Shown: in pieces, positions 35,818-47,730 of the stretch | How positions within the stretch are numbered: the stretch's first letter is position 1 | Layout: every line of letters begins with the position of its first letter | Origin: an uncultured Roseateles sp. | GTDB taxonomy: Bacteria; Pseudomonadota; Gammaproteobacteria; Burkholderiales; Burkholderiaceae | DNA length: 64,000 nt | Assembly: GCA_946886855.1 (NCBI GenBank) | Contig: CAMPJJ010000017.1 | Coordinates: 7,453 to 71,452 of the forward strand | Direction of reading: 5' to 3' | Position numbers and translations under genes: made by a program | The notes under the pieces: model-generated | The model's database searches: none | Seen by the model: the letters and a program-made list of their open reading frames with translations, nothing else | What the model was told of the DNA's origin: nothing

Positions 35818-36819
35818 ATGCCCGTCCGCCCCACCGATGCCGCGCGCCGTTCCCTGCTGATCACCGGCGCCCTCGGCGCCACGGCCGGCGCGCTCGGCTG
35901 GCCCGCTGCGGCGCGTGCGGACACCTGGCCCGCCAGACCGATCCGGTGGGTCGTCGCGTACCCGGCGGGCGGCGGCTCCGATTTCCTCGCGCGCCAGTTG
36001 GCGCCGGTGCTGGGCAAGGCCCTCGGCCAGACGCTGGTCATCGACAACAAGCCCGGCGCGGCGGGGATCATCGGCACGGACAACGCCGCCAAGTCACCGC
36101 CGGACGGCTACACGATCCTCACCGGCGACAACGGCGCCATGGTGTTCAACAGCGCGCTCTACAAGAAGCTGCCGTACGCGCCGGCGGACTTCGCGCCGGT
36201 CGGCCTCATGGCCCGCTTCCCGCTGCTGCTGGTGGTCAATCCCAACGCGGGCTTCAGTTCGGCGAAGCAGTGGCTGGACATGATCAAGTCCAGGCCGGGG
36301 AAGTACAGCTACGCCTCGCCCGGCATCGGCAGCCCCCACCACCTGGCGATGGAGCTGCTGAAGGACCGCACCAACAGCTACATCGTCCACGTGCCCTACC
36401 GCGGCACGGCGTTCTCGACGCAGGACCTGATCGCCGGCGTCGTGCCCATGGGCATCCTCGACACCGCCGCCGCCCTGCCCCATCTGCGCGCCGGCAAGCT
36501 GAAGGCGCTGGCGGTGCTGGCGCCCCGGCGCATCGCCGCGCTGCCCGACGTGCCCAGCTTCGACGAGACCGGCGTGACCGGCGTCGAGGTGAGCGCCTGG
36601 CAGGGCCTGTTCGTCCCGAAGGGCACGCCCGACCCGATCGTCGCGCGCCTGGGCAGCGAGTTGGGGAAGGCGCTGACCCAGCCGGATCTGAAAGCCCGAC
36701 TGGAGGACTTCGGCCTGGAGGTCGCGCCGGGTGACGCCGCCTCGCTGACCCGTTTCATCCAGGCCGAGACGCTGAAATGGCATGCGCTGATCCGCAGCCG
36801 CGGCATCTCGGCGGAATGA
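35818..36819 (+). CDS. Bug-family (tripartite tricarboxylate transporter type) periplasmic binding protein
   Basis: Periplasmic solute receptor of 333 residues. It starts with a twin-arginine-like leader (ARRSLLITGALGATAG), followed by the Bug fold: PIRWVVAYPAGGGSDFLARQ near residue 40, GQTLVIDNKPGAAGIIGTDN near 80, and LLVVNPNAGF and VPYRGTAFSTQDLIAG later. These proteins bind small carboxylates or related metabolites. There are no TctA/TctB membrane genes beside it, so it is an orphan, as is common in Burkholderiales. Ligand unknown. Confidence 0.9.
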   Translation: MPVRPTDAARRSLLITGALGATAGALGWPAAARADTWPARPIRWVVAYPAGGGSDFLARQLAPVLGKALGQTLVIDNKPGAAGIIGTDNAAKSPPDGYTILTGDNGAMVFNSALYKKLPYAPADFAPVGLMARFPLLLVVNPNAGFSSAKQWLDMIKSRPGKYSYASPGIGSPHHLAMELLKDRTNSYIVHVPYRGTAFSTQDLIAGVVPMGILDTAAALPHLRAGKLKALAVLAPRRIAALPDVPSFDETGVTGVEVSAWQGLFVPKGTPDPIVARLGSELGKALTQPDLKARLEDFGLEVAPGDAASLTRFIQAETLKWHALIRSRGISAE

Positions 36820-36865
36820 CGCCCTCACGCGACCGGATCACGCCGCTGGCACCGCGCCTGGAAAA

Positions 36866-36883
36866 ACCGACCGTCCGGTCGGT
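36866..36883. repeat. Inverted repeat ACCGACCG / CGGTCGGT
   Basis: Perfect eight-base arms with TC between, preceded on the plus strand by GAAAAA. Read on the minus strand it ends in TTTTT and looks like a terminator, but no minus-strand gene ends here. It also resembles a TetR-type operator. Confidence 0.4.
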
Positions 36884-36897
36884 CGCGTCACGAAGTT

Positions 36898-36909
36898 GGT
36901 AGCGCTACC
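36898..36909. promoter_or_regulatory. LacI-type palindrome GGTAGCGCTACC
   Basis: A perfect 12-base palindrome in the context TGGTAGCGCTACCC. It resembles LacI-family boxes such as the Xanthomonas xylan-box. It lies about 200 bases before the chemoreceptor gene and 78 bases after the Bug gene. It differs from the TGAAAGCGCTTTCA operators at 6.6 and 12.6 kb, so a different regulator outside the window would be needed. Confidence 0.4.
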
Positions 36910-37112
36910 CTCCTCTGGCAACGGCGCTGGCGCATTACTTCCCGTGAGCGTGAAATAGCTCCGGGTTATCCCTCAGCGGGCGCTACGCAAAACGGATGGC
37001 GCGGGTGTCATACGCAATACAGTTTGACCCGGCGCAAAGACAAAACGATAACGATGCGCTAGGAGGCTTCCCCCACCACTTCCGTTCCGCCTCGTCGCGG
37101 AGCCGTCCGGTC

Positions 37113-39044
37113 ATGAACAACAACGCCGTGCGCGCGACGGTGGCCCGTCGCGTCTCCATCTGGTCCAGTGCCGCGATCGCGGTGCTCCTGGTCCTCATCT
37201 GCGGCGCCCTGTCCTGGGTGCTCACCAATCAGGCGCAGCAGCGCACGCTGGACTACATGTCGGCCGAGGCGGCGTCGGTGGCGCGCGTCGCGGATGCCCT
37301 GGACCGCACGGCGCGGGATTCGGCCAACCGGCTCTACGACGTGCTGGCGGGTGATTTCGAGGGCGGCGCCTTCACGCTGGACGGCGACGGCGAACTGGCC
37401 TTCAACGGCCAGAAGCTCAACGGCAACTTCGACGCGGTCGACCGCTTCACGCGCCGCACCGGCGGCGTGGCGACGATCTTCGCGCGCAAGGGCTCGGACG
37501 ACTTCATCCGCATCACGACCTCGCTGAAGAAGGAAGACGGCTCGCGCGCCGTCGGCACGACGCTGGATCGCGCCGGCGCGGCCTTCGGCAAGCTCTCGGG
37601 CGGCGAGACCTAGGTGGGCCCGGCGACGCTGTTCAAGGTGCCCTACATGACGCGTTACTCGCCGATCAAGGACGCGGGCGGCAAGGTCGTCGGCATCCTG
37701 TTCATCGGCTTCGACATGCGCGGCCTGCAGCAGGAACTCGTGAAGATGGCCGACGCGGTCAAGCTCTACGAGACGGGCGGGCTCTACCTGCTGGATCCGG
37801 GCAAGACGCCGGCGGACGCGCTGCTGCGCGCCCATCCGCGTGCGCAGGGCAAGAAGCTGTCGGAAGTGATGCCGGCCGACCAGGCCGAGCAGTACGTCAA
37901 GACGCTGACCCACGATCTGGATGGCGTGCTGGAGCAGGTCCAGGCCGTCTACGGCGACAGCTACAAGGATGCGTTCGCGGTGGCGCGCAAGTCGGAAGCC
38001 ACCGGCTGGTGGGTCGTCGCCGAAGCCTCGCGGGCGCAGGCGCTCGCGGCGCACAACACCACGCTGTGGGTGCTCTGGGGCTTGATGCTCGCGACCGTCG
38101 TGCTGCTGGGCCTGGGCGTGACCTGGATGCTGGGGCGGTGGGTCGGGCAGCCGCTGGCCGACCTGAACGAGGCCGTCAGCGCGGTCGCCGCCGGCGACCT
38201 GACCCGGCCGGTGCTGGTGCGTCAGCAGGACGACCTCGGGGCCTTGGCCGCGGGCGTCGAACGCATGCGCCTGCAGTTGTCGCGCACCATCAATGAAGTG
38301 CGCCAGGCCAGCGATTCCATCGGCACCGCGTCGGCGGAAGTCGCCGCCGGCAGCCGCGACCTGTCGGCGCGGACCGAGCAGTCGGCCAGCCATCTGCAGG
38401 AGACCGCCTCCGCGCTCGAGGAACTCGCCAGCTCGATGAGCCAGACCGCCGCGTCCGCCGCGCAGGCCCATCAGCTGGTCGGCGAGTCCGATCGCGCCGC
38501 GCAGCGTGGCGGCAATGTCGTGGCGCAGGTCGTCACCACGATGGACGCCATCAGCACCGCCAGCCGCCAGATCGGCGACATCATCGGCACCATCGATTCG
38601 ATCGCGTTCCAGACCAACATCCTGGCGCTCAATGCCGCGGTCGAAGCCGCGCGCGCCGGCGAGCAGGGCCGCGGCTTCGCCGTCGTGGCCGCCGAGGTCC
38701 GCCAACTGGCCCAGCGCAGCGCGGAAGCCGCCAAGCAGATCAAGGGCCTGATCACCGCCAGCGGCGAACGCGTCGAGTCCGGCGCCAAGCTCGTCAGCGA
38801 GACCGGGGACGCGATGCGCGACATCGTCACCAGCGTGAAGCGCGTGACCGACATCATCGGCGAGATCTCCACCGCGTCGCGCGAGCAGGCCCAGGGCGTG
38901 ACGCGCATCAACGGTGCCGTCGCCCAGCTGGATCAAGGCACGCAGCAGAATGCCGCGCTGGTCGAGGAAAGCACCGCCGCCGCGGAAAGCCTGCGGGAGC
39001 AGGCGCATCGGCTGGTCGAGCAGGTCGGGCAGTTCCGCGTCTGA
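37113..39044 (+). pseudogene. Methyl-accepting chemotaxis protein interrupted by an in-frame TAG
   Basis: Chemoreceptor of about 643 codons whose reading frame is intact except for one TAG at 37611-37613 (codon 167). N-terminal membrane helix (SIWSSAAIAVLLVLICGALS), a periplasmic double-Cache-type sensor spanning the stop (GGET, stop, [20 protein letters not shown]), a second membrane helix ([20 protein letters not shown]), HAMP, and a complete MCP signalling domain ([20 protein letters not shown] and [20 protein letters not shown]). Related receptors have tyrosine where the TAG lies, so a single TAC to TAG change explains it. A GTG directly after the stop could restart, but that product would lack the first membrane helix and half the sensor. 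Either a recent nonsense mutation, a sequencing error, or suppression. Confidence 0.85.
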
Positions 39045-39065
39045 CGCGTTCGCTTCCGCCAATGC

Positions 39066-39091
39066 AAAGCCCGCCTTGCGGCGGGCTTTTT
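39066..39091. terminator. Bidirectional terminator
   Basis: Arms AAAGCCCGCC / GGCGGGCTTT with a TTGC loop followed by TT; A-run on the other side. It serves both the chemoreceptor (plus) and the FAD/Fe-S dehydrogenase (minus), which converge here. Confidence 0.88.
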
Positions 39092-39116
39092 CATTGACGG
39101 CGCGTCGTCCGATGCC

Positions 39117-42100
39117 TCAGACGAGGACCCGCTCGATCCCGCCGTTGTTGGCCTTGGCGACGTACTCGGGCATCCAGTTCTCCCCGAGGATCTTGCGGGC
39201 CATCTCGACGACGATGTAGTCCGCCTCGAGCAGGCCGTTCTGCATGTCGTCGCCGTAGCGGCTGAGGCCCTGCAGGCAGGACGGGCAGCTGGTGAGGATC
39301 TTGAGGTTCTCCTCGGCACCGACCTTGCCCGTGGCGCGCAACTGCGTCTCGGCCTTGCGCAGTTCCTCTTCCTTGCGGAAGCGCACCTGCGTCGACACGT
39401 CGGGCCGCGTGACGCCCAGCGTGCCGCTCTCGCCGCAGCAGCGTTCGCTCTTCATGACCTCGGGGCCGACCAGCGCCTTCACCGTCTTCATCGGCTCCTG
39501 CAGCTTCATCGGCGAGTGGCAGGGGTCGTGATAGAGGTAGGCCTGCTTGGTGTCGAGCTGGATGCCCTTCTCGAGCAGGTACTCGTGGATGTCGATGATG
39601 CGGCAGCCGGGGAAGATGTCCTCGAACTTGTAGCCCTGGAGCTGGTCGTAGCAGGTGCCGCAGCTGACCACCACCGTCTTGATGTCCAGGTAGTTCAGCG
39701 TGTTGGCCACGCGATGGAACAGCACCCGGTTGTCGGTGATGATCTTCTCGGCCTTGTCGAACTGCCCGGACCCGCGCTGCGGGTAACCGCAGCAGAGGTA
39801 GCCCGGCGGCAGCACGGTCTGCACGCCGGCATGCCAGAGCATGGCCTGCGTCGCCAGGCCCACCTGGCTGAACAGCCGCTCCGAGCCGCAGCCCGGGAAG
39901 TAGAAGACCGCCTCCGCTTCCGCCGAGGTCTTCTGCGGGTTGCGGATGATGGGGACGTAGTCCTTGTCCTCGATGTCGAGCAGCGCGCGCGCCGTCTTCT
40001 TCGGCAGGCCGCCCGGCAGCTTCTTGTTGATGAAGTGGATGACCTGTTCCTTGATCGGCGCGGTCCCCACCGTCGCCGGCGGCGCGCCGGTCTGCTTGCG
40101 CGCGACGCGCTTGAGCAGGCTGTTGGCGATGCGCTGCGCCTTGAATCCGACGCCGACCATCGCCGCGCGGGCGATCTTGATCGTCTCCGGGTTGGTCGCG
40201 TTGAGCATCAGCATCGCCGCGGCATTGCCGGGGCGGAAGCTCTTCTTGCCCATCTTGCGCAGCAGGTTGCGCATGTTCATCGTGACGTCGCCGAAATCGA
40301 TCTTGACCGGGCACGGGTTCAGGCACTTGTGGCACACCGTGCAGTGGTCGGCGACGTCCTCGAACTCCTCCCAGTGCTTGATCGACACGCCGCGGCGCGT
40401 CTGCTCTTCATACAGGAAGGCCTCGACCAGCAGCGAGGTCGCGAGGATCTTGTTGCGCGGGCTGTAGAGCAGGTTGGCGCGCGGCACGTGCGTGGCGCAG
40501 ACCGGCTTGCACTTGCCGCAGCGCAGGCAGTCCTTGATGGACGCGCTGATCGCGCCGATGTCGCTCTGCTGCATGATCAGCGACTCGTGCCCCATCAGGC
40601 CGAAGCTGGGCGTGTAGGCGTTGGTCAGGTCGGCGAAGGTGGTCTGGCCGCCCTGGCCGCCGGTGCCGGGCCGCAGCAGCTTGCCCTTGTTGAAGCGCCC
40701 TTCCGGATCGATGCGCGCCTTGTAGCCGGCGAAGCCCGCCAGTTCCTCGTCGGTGAGGAACTCGAGCTTGGTGATGCCGATGCCGTGCTCGCCGGAGATC
40801 ACGCCGTCCAGCGAGCGTGCCAGCGTCATGATCCGCGCGACCGCCTCGTGCGCGGTCTGCAGCATCTCGTAGTTGTCGGAGTTCACCGGGATGTTGGTGT
40901 GCACGTTGCCGTCGCCGGCATGCATGTGCAGCGCCACCCAGACGCGGCCGCGCAGCACCTCCTTGTGGATGCGCTTGCACGCCTCCAGGATGGGCGCGAA
41001 GGCGGCGCCTGCGAAGATGTCCTGCAGCGGCTTCAGGATCTGCCGCTTCCAGCTCGCGCGCAGCGTGTAGTCCTGCAGCTGCTCGAAGTAGGAGCGATCG
41101 CCTTCCCGGGGGAGGTCCAGCTCCTGCATCCAGGTCCGCCACTGCAGGCCCGTCTCGTCCAGCAGCGCCAGCGCCTGCGCCACGCGGTCCTCGAGCAGCT
41201 CCGCGCTCGGGATCTCGCCGGCGTCGTCGCCCTTGCCCAGCGGCAGGTTGCCGTCGGCGAAGAAGGCGCGCAGCGCGTCGATCAGCGCCAGCTTGTTGCG
41301 CAGCGACAGCTCGATGTTGATGCGTTCGATGCCCAGCGTGTACTCGCCCATGCGGGGCAGCGGGATCACGACGTCCTCGTTCACCTTGAACGCGTTCGTG
41401 TGCTTGGAGATCGCCGCCGTGCGCTTGCGGTCCAGCCAGAACTTCTTGCGCGCGTCGGCGCTGACGGCCACGAAGCCTTCACCGGAACGGCCGTTGGCCA
41501 GCCGCACGACCTCGCTGGTGGCGCGCGCGACTTCATCGGCGTCGTCGCCGACGATGTCGCCGATGAGCACCATCTTCGGCAGGCCGCCGCGCTTGCTCTT
41601 GGTCGCGTAGCCGACCGCCTTCAGGTAGCGGTCGTCCAGATGTTCCAGGCCGGCGAGGATGGCCCCGTTGGGCTTTTTCATCTCGCCGAACATGAAGTCC
41701 TTGATGTCGACGATGGACGGCACGCAGTCCTTCGGATTGCCGAAGAACTCCAGGCAGACCGTGCGCACATGCGCCGGCATGCGGTGCACGATCCAGCGCG
41801 CGCTGGTGATCAGGCCGTCGCAGCCTTCCTTCTGGATGCCGGGCAACCCCGCGAGGAACTTGTCGGTGACGTCCTTGCCCAGGCCTTCCTTGCGGAAGGT
41901 GCGGCCGGGGATGTCCAGGCGCTCGGTGCGCTCCAGCGTCTTGCCGGTCGCGTCGTAGTAGTGCAGGTCGAAGCTCGCCAGCTCGACGTCATGGATCTTG
42001 CCGAGGTTGTGGTTGACGCGCACGACCTCCAGCCACTTCGCCTCCGGCGTCACCATGCGCCACGAGGCGAGGTTGTCCAGCGCCGTGCCCCACAGCACCG

Positions 42101-43040
42101 CCTTCTTGCCGCCGGCGTTCATCGCGACGTTGCCGCCGACGCACGAGGCCTCGGCCGAGGTCGGGTCGACCGCGAACACGAAGCCGTGCAGCTCCGCCAG
42201 GTCCGACACGCGCTGCGTGACGACGCCGGCCTCGGTCCAGATCGTCGGGACCTCGCGGTCCAGGCCCGGCAGGCGCTGCATCTCGACGCCGCGCATGGCC
42301 TCGAGCTTCTCGGTGTTGATGACCGCCGTGTTCCACACCAGGGGCACGGCGCCGCCGGTATAGCCGGTGCCGCCCCCGCGCGGGATCACGGTCAGGCCGA
42401 GCTCGAAGCAGCCCGCCACCAGGGCGGCCATCTCGGCCTCGGTGTCGGGGGTCAGCACGACGAAGGGGTACTCGACGCGCCAGTCGGTCGCGTCGGTCAC
42501 GTGCGAGACGCGCGACAGCCCGTCGAACTTGATGTTGTCCTTGGCGGTGGTCTTCGCGAAGACCTTGGTCGCGCGCTTGCGCAGCTCGGCCACCTGCTCG
42601 AACTGGTGCGAGAACGCGGCCACCGCCGCCTCGGCCGCGGTCAGCAGCTCGCCGACCCAGGCATCGCGCTTGGCGTCGTCCTCCGGATGACGGCGGCGCT
42701 GCACTTCGCCCAGACGATGGCGCAGCGCGCCGATCAGCGCTTCGCGCCGCTTGGGGTTGTCCAGCAGGTCGTCCTGCAGGTAGGGATTGCGCTGCACCAC
42801 CCAGATGTCACCCAGCACCTCGTACAGCATGCGCGCGGAGCGGCCGGTCTGGCGTTCGGTGCGCAGCTGGTCCAGCAACTCCCACGCGCGCGCGCCGAGC
42901 AGGCGAAGGACGATTTCGCGATCGGAGAAGGACGTGTAGTTGTACGGGATCTCGCGCAGCCGGGCGGCAGGCGCGTGCGGCGGGTTCGGGTCGCCGGCCA
43001 TCGCGGGGTCGGCGGGCATCAGCAGATGCGGTGCATTCAT
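39117..43040 (-). CDS. Large FAD-binding oxidoreductase with Fe-S clusters (DUF3683; D-lactate/D-2-hydroxyacid dehydrogenase type)
   Basis: Single-chain enzyme of 1307 residues combining several modules. The N terminus is DUF3683 ([19 protein letters not shown]). The FAD-binding domain of the GlcD/DLD type follows ([40 protein letters not shown]), then its C-terminal cap ([26 protein letters not shown]). Two 4Fe-4S motifs are [11 protein letters not shown] near 840 and [12 protein letters not shown] near 903. Two cysteine-rich CCG domains follow ([38 protein letters not shown]). It should oxidise a D-2-hydroxyacid and pass electrons through Fe-S centres to quinones. The ATG at 43040 is chosen over an upstream start in non-conserved sequence. 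It stands alone. Confidence 0.9.
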   Translation of the reverse strand: MNAPHLLMPADPAMAGDPNPPHAPAARLREIPYNYTSFSDREIVLRLLGARAWELLDQLRTERQTGRSARMLYEVLGDIWVVQRNPYLQDDLLDNPKRREALIGALRHRLGEVQRRRHPEDDAKRDAWVGELLTAAEAAVAAFSHQFEQVAELRKRATKVFAKTTAKDNIKFDGLSRVSHVTDATDWRVEYPFVVLTPDTEAEMAALVAGCFELGLTVIPRGGGTGYTGGAVPLVWNTAVINTEKLEAMRGVEMQRLPGLDREVPTIWTEAGVVTQRVSDLAELHGFVFAVDPTSAEASCVGGNVAMNAGGKKAVLWGTALDNLASWRMVTPEAKWLEVVRVNHNLGKIHDVELASFDLHYYDATGKTLERTERLDIPGRTFRKEGLGKDVTDKFLAGLPGIQKEGCDGLITSARWIVHRMPAHVRTVCLEFFGNPKDCVPSIVDIKDFMFGEMKKPNGAILAGLEHLDDRYLKAVGYATKSKRGGLPKMVLIGDIVGDDADEVARATSEVVRLANGRSGEGFVAVSADARKKFWLDRKRTAAISKHTNAFKVNEDVVIPLPRMGEYTLGIERINIELSLRNKLALIDALRAFFADGNLPLGKGDDAGEIPSAELLEDRVAQALALLDETGLQWRTWMQELDLPREGDRSYFEQLQDYTLRASWKRQILKPLQDIFAGAAFAPILEACKRIHKEVLRGRVWVALHMHAGDGNVHTNIPVNSDNYEMLQTAHEAVARIMTLARSLDGVISGEHGIGITKLEFLTDEELAGFAGYKARIDPEGRFNKGKLLRPGTGGQGGQTTFADLTNAYTPSFGLMGHESLIMQQSDIGAISASIKDCLRCGKCKPVCATHVPRANLLYSPRNKILATSLLVEAFLYEEQTRRGVSIKHWEEFEDVADHCTVCHKCLNPCPVKIDFGDVTMNMRNLLRKMGKKSFRPGNAAAMLMLNATNPETIKIARAAMVGVGFKAQRIANSLLKRVARKQTGAPPATVGTAPIKEQVIHFINKKLPGGLPKKTARALLDIEDKDYVPIIRNPQKTSAEAEAVFYFPGCGSERLFSQVGLATQAMLWHAGVQTVLPPGYLCCGYPQRGSGQFDKAEKIITDNRVLFHRVANTLNYLDIKTVVVSCGTCYDQLQGYKFEDIFPGCRIIDIHEYLLEKGIQLDTKQAYLYHDPCHSPMKLQEPMKTVKALVGPEVMKSERCCGESGTLGVTRPDVSTQVRFRKEEELRKAETQLRATGKVGAEENLKILTSCPSCLQGLSRYGDDMQNGLLEADYIVVEMARKILGENWMPEYVAKANNGGIERVLV

Positions 43041-43408
43041 GGCGGCCAGGTGCTCGCGCACCGGGGTTGCGGCAGGCCGGCGTCCCGGGGAGCGGACACC
43101 GATGCCAGGCTGGAAAGACAGGCGGAGAAGGCAAGGGCCGCGACCGGACAGCGCCCTGGACTTGTGGTCCCCGCGCCCGCTGGACACGGGCGTGGACGAG
43201 GCGTTCGCGAATGGCCGCGATCGGCGGCCGGCCCGGTCTGGGCAATGGTCGGAATCCTACCCCACCCCCGGAGGGCCATCCCGGGCGAGGGACTCTCAGT
43301 TCGCCAGTGTCACAATGTCTCCATAAGCTCGCCGGCCGCCGGCGGACCGTCCACCCGACGACGTCCGCCGCGGACCGCAGAACCCAACTCCCCGAGCATC
43401 GGAGACCC
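43041..43408. other. Divergent intergenic region (FAD dehydrogenase / ugpB)
   Basis: A gap of 368 bases holding promoters for both directions. Near 43307-43325 the sequence GTGTCACAATGTCTCC has one good Pho-box-like half site (GTGTCAC) but a poor second half, so PhoB control of ugp is possible but not shown. No other structure or small gene is visible. Confidence 0.3.
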
Positions 43409-44734
43409 ATGAAGCACCTTCCGACTTCCCTGCTGGCCACATCGGCCGTCGCGCTCGCCGCGCTGATCGCTCCCGCCGCCGCGTCGGCGCAGACCGAGAT
43501 CCAATGGTGGCACTCGATGGGCGGCGCCCTCGGCGACTGGGTCAACGACCTGGCCAAGGACTTCAACGCCAGCCAGAAGGACTACAAGATCGTCCCGACC
43601 TACAAGGGCAGCTACGACGAGTCCATGGCCGGCGCCATCGCCGCCTTCCGCGCCGGCAACGCGCCGCACATCCTGCAGGTCTTCGAGGTGGGCACCGCCA
43701 CCATGATGGCCAGCAAGGGCGCGATCGTGCCGGTGGGCCAGGTCATGCAGCAGGCCGGCGTCAAGTTCGACAACGCCGCCTATGTTCCCGCCGTGGCCGG
43801 CTACTACACCGCGCCCAACGGCCAGATGCTGAGCTTCCCGTTCAACAGCTCGACGACCGTCTTCCACTACAACAAGGACGCCTTCAAGGCCGCCGGCCTC
43901 GATCCCGAGAAGCCGCCCACCTCCTGGCCGGAAGTCGCCGCCGCCGCGGCGAAGCTGAAGGCCTCCGGCTCCAAGTGCCCGTTCACCACGAGCTGGGTGA
44001 GCTGGACGCAGCTGGAGAGCTTCTCCGCCTGGCACAACGTCGAGTACGCGACGAAGAACAATGGTTTCGGCGGCCTCGACACCCGCCTGGCGTTCAACAC
44101 GCCGCTGCACGTGCGCCACATCGAGAACCTGGCCAACATGGCCAAGCAGGGCCTGTTCGTCTACAAGGGCCGCGGCAACAGCGCGGACTCGAGCTACTTC
44201 TCCGGCGAGTGCGCCATGATGACCGGCTCCTCCGGCCTCTACGCCAACGTCAAGAAGAGCGCCAAGTTCAACTTCGGCATCTCGACGCTGCCCTACTACC
44301 CCGACGTGCCGGGCGCGCCGCAGAACACCGTCATCGGCGGCGCCAGCCTGTGGGTGATGTCGGGCAAGAAGCCCGCGGAGTACAAGGGCGTGGCCGCGTT
44401 CTTCCAGTACCTGGCCCAGGCCCAGGTCGCGTCCGACAGCCACAAGCGCACCGGCTACCTGCCCGTCACCAAGGCCGCCTACGAGCTGACCGAGAAGAGC
44501 GGCTTCTACAAGCAGAACCCCGGCACCGACGTCGCCGTGCAGCAGATGATCCGCAAGACGACGGACAAGTCGCGCGGCGTGCGCCTGGGCAACTTCGCGC
44601 AGATCCGCACCGTCATCGACGAGGAACTCGAGCAGGTCTGGGCCGGCAAGAAGCCCCCGAAGGAAGGCCTGGACGCCGCGGTCAAGCGCGGCAACGAGCT
44701 GCTGGAGCGTTTCCAGAAGGCCAACAAGCCCTGA
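43409..44734 (+). CDS. ugpB: sn-glycerol-3-phosphate ABC transporter, periplasmic binding protein UgpB
   Basis: Periplasmic receptor of 441 residues for glycerol-3-phosphate and glycerophosphodiesters. Signal peptide: LATSAVALAALIAPAAASAQ. The mature protein shows typical UgpB features (TEIQWWHSMGGALGDWVNDL, PTYKGSYDESMAGAIAAFRA, LQVFEVGTATMMASKGAIVP, FNSSTTVFHYNKDAFKAAGL). The ATG at 43409 has GGAGAC upstream. It begins the order ugpB-A-E-C-Q, as in the known ugp operons. Confidence 0.95.
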   Translation: MKHLPTSLLATSAVALAALIAPAAASAQTEIQWWHSMGGALGDWVNDLAKDFNASQKDYKIVPTYKGSYDESMAGAIAAFRAGNAPHILQVFEVGTATMMASKGAIVPVGQVMQQAGVKFDNAAYVPAVAGYYTAPNGQMLSFPFNSSTTVFHYNKDAFKAAGLDPEKPPTSWPEVAAAAAKLKASGSKCPFTTSWVSWTQLESFSAWHNVEYATKNNGFGGLDTRLAFNTPLHVRHIENLANMAKQGLFVYKGRGNSADSSYFSGECAMMTGSSGLYANVKKSAKFNFGISTLPYYPDVPGAPQNTVIGGASLWVMSGKKPAEYKGVAAFFQYLAQAQVASDSHKRTGYLPVTKAAYELTEKSGFYKQNPGTDVAVQQMIRKTTDKSRGVRLGNFAQIRTVIDEELEQVWAGKKPPKEGLDAAVKRGNELLERFQKANKP

Positions 44735-44818
44735 CCCCCCGTCGGCGCACCGGAGCGGCCCTGCCGCTCCGGGCTCGCTGCCTCGTCCTTTCCCCCACTC
44801 TTTCGGCCCCGCTCCCGG

Positions 44819-45706
44819 ATGTCCCAACAGAAACGCGTGGTGTTCCGATCGCGCTGGCTGCCCTGGCTGTTGCTGGCGCCGCAGGCGCTGGTGATCGGCG
44901 TGTTCTTCTTCTGGCCGGCGGCCCAGGCCCTCCTGCAGAGCCTGCAGCAGCAGGACGCCTTCGGCCTGTCGACCGAATGGGTCGGCCTGGCCAACTTCCA
45001 GACCCTGTTCAACGACGACAGCTACCTCGCCTCGTTCAAGACGACGGCGGTGTTCTCGCTGCTCGTGGCCGTGCTCGGGCTGGCCGTGTCGCTGCTGCTG
45101 GCCACCATGGCCAACCGCGTCGTGCGCGGCGCGCCGGTCTACAAGACGCTGCTGATCTGGCCCTACGCCGTCGCGCCGGCGATCGCGGGCGTGCTGTGGC
45201 TGTTCATGTTCGCGCCGTCCATCGGCGTCGTGGCCTACGGTCTCCAGCGCCTGGGCGTCGACTGGAACCACCTGCTCAACGCCGACCACGCGATGACGCT
45301 GGTCGTCATGGCGGCCGTGTGGAAGCAGGTCTCCTACAACTTCCTGTTCTTCCTGGCCGGCTTGCAGTCCATCCCCAAGTCGCTGCTGGAGGCCGCCGCC
45401 ATCGACGGCGCGGGACCGTGGCGCCGCTTCTGGACGATCACCTTCCCGCTGCTGTCGCCGACCTCGTTCTTCCTGCTGGTGATCAACGTCGTCTACGCGT
45501 TCTTCGACACCTTCGGCATCATCGACGCGGCCACCCACGGCGGCCCCGGCAAGGACACCGCGATCCTGGTCTACAAGGTCTACTACGACGGCTTCAAGGC
45601 GCTGGACCTGGGCGGCTCCGCCGCGCAGAGCGTCGTGCTGATGGTCATCGTGGTCACGCTGACCGTCCTGCAGTTCCGCTTCGTCGAAAAGAAAGTGCAG
45701 TACTGA
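44819..45706 (+). CDS. ugpA: sn-glycerol-3-phosphate ABC transporter permease UgpA
   Basis: Inner-membrane permease of 295 residues with six predicted helices (first: [20 protein letters not shown]). EAA loop: [20 protein letters not shown]. It starts 84 bases after ugpB and ends directly before ugpE (TGA then ATG, no gap), so both subunits are made together. Confidence 0.94.
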   Translation: MSQQKRVVFRSRWLPWLLLAPQALVIGVFFFWPAAQALLQSLQQQDAFGLSTEWVGLANFQTLFNDDSYLASFKTTAVFSLLVAVLGLAVSLLLATMANRVVRGAPVYKTLLIWPYAVAPAIAGVLWLFMFAPSIGVVAYGLQRLGVDWNHLLNADHAMTLVVMAAVWKQVSYNFLFFLAGLQSIPKSLLEAAAIDGAGPWRRFWTITFPLLSPTSFFLLVINVVYAFFDTFGIIDAATHGGPGKDTAILVYKVYYDGFKALDLGGSAAQSVVLMVIVVTLTVLQFRFVEKKVQY

Positions 45707-46555
45707 ATGGTCGAGCGCCGCCCTGCCCTGACGATGCTGTCCCACCTGATCCTGGTGCTGGGCGTGCTCATCGTCGCCTTCCCGCTCTACATCGCGTTCG
45801 TCGCCTCGACCCACACCGCCAGCGAGATCGTCCAGGCGCCGATGCCGATGCTCCCGGGCTCGCACTTCCTGGACAACTACGCGTCGGCGCTGTTCGGCAA
45901 CACCGGCGGCGGCTCCAAGGCGCCGGTCGGCCAGATGATGTGGATCAGCTTCGTCTCCGCGATGATCATCGCGGTGGGCAAGATCGCCATCTCGCTGCTG
46001 TCGGCCTTCGCGATCGTCTACTTCCGCTTCCCGGCGCGCAACTTCTTCTTCTGGGCCATCTTCGTCACGCTGATGCTGCCGGTGGAAGTGCGCATCGGGC
46101 CGACCTACCAGGTCGTCTCCGACCTGAAGATGCTCAACAGCTACGCCGGGCTGACGGTGCCGCTGATCGCCTCGGCGACCGCCACCTTCCTGTTCCGGCA
46201 GTTCTTCCTGACCATCCCCGACGAGCTCGTCGAAGCGTCGCGCATCGACGGCGCCGGCCCGCTGCGCTTCTTCCGCGACGTGCTGCTGCCGCTGTCCAGG
46301 ACCAGCATCGCGGCGCTCTTCGTCATCCAGTTCATCTACGGCTGGAACCAGTACCTGTGGCCGCTGCTGGTGACGACGGACGAGAGCATGTACCCCGTCG
46401 TCATCGGCATCAAGCGCATGATCAGCGGCGGCGACGCGGCCAACGACTGGAACATCATCATGGCCACCGCCCTGCTGGCGATGATCCCGCCGGCGCTGGT
46501 CGTCGTGCTGATGCAGCGCTGGTTCGTCAAGGGCCTGGTGGACACTGAAAAGTAA
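45707..46555 (+). CDS. ugpE: sn-glycerol-3-phosphate ABC transporter permease UgpE
   Basis: Second permease subunit, 282 residues, six predicted helices (first: [20 protein letters not shown]). EAA loop: [20 protein letters not shown]. Its ATG abuts the ugpA stop. It forms the channel with UgpA; the ATPase gene follows after 17 bases. Confidence 0.94.
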   Translation: MVERRPALTMLSHLILVLGVLIVAFPLYIAFVASTHTASEIVQAPMPMLPGSHFLDNYASALFGNTGGGSKAPVGQMMWISFVSAMIIAVGKIAISLLSAFAIVYFRFPARNFFFWAIFVTLMLPVEVRIGPTYQVVSDLKMLNSYAGLTVPLIASATATFLFRQFFLTIPDELVEASRIDGAGPLRFFRDVLLPLSRTSIAALFVIQFIYGWNQYLWPLLVTTDESMYPVVIGIKRMISGGDAANDWNIIMATALLAMIPPALVVVLMQRWFVKGLVDTEK

Positions 46556-46572
46556 AACGAGAGAAGACTCCG

Positions 46573-47658
<1,086 letters not shown>

Positions 47659-47730
47659 GCGCAGCGCCAGCGGGGTTCTGCTTCGCCTCCTCGGCATCCG
47701 CTCCGAACATCCTCGATCAGGGAGAACGAC

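Noticed and set aside
37614..39044. Separate intact chemoreceptor starting at the GTG after the amber codon
   Set aside because: It would lack the first membrane helix and half of the sensor; the sequence before the stop is in the same frame and belongs to the same family.
43307..43325. Pho box upstream of ugpB
   Set aside because: Only one half site (GTGTCAC) fits; the second half and the spacing to a -10 are poor, so PhoB control is not claimed.
39516..43412. 1298-codon open frame antisense to the FAD/Fe-S dehydrogenase
   Set aside because: Repetitive Arg/Leu/Val/His composition and no recognised fold; the opposite strand shows clear FAD and Fe-S motifs.
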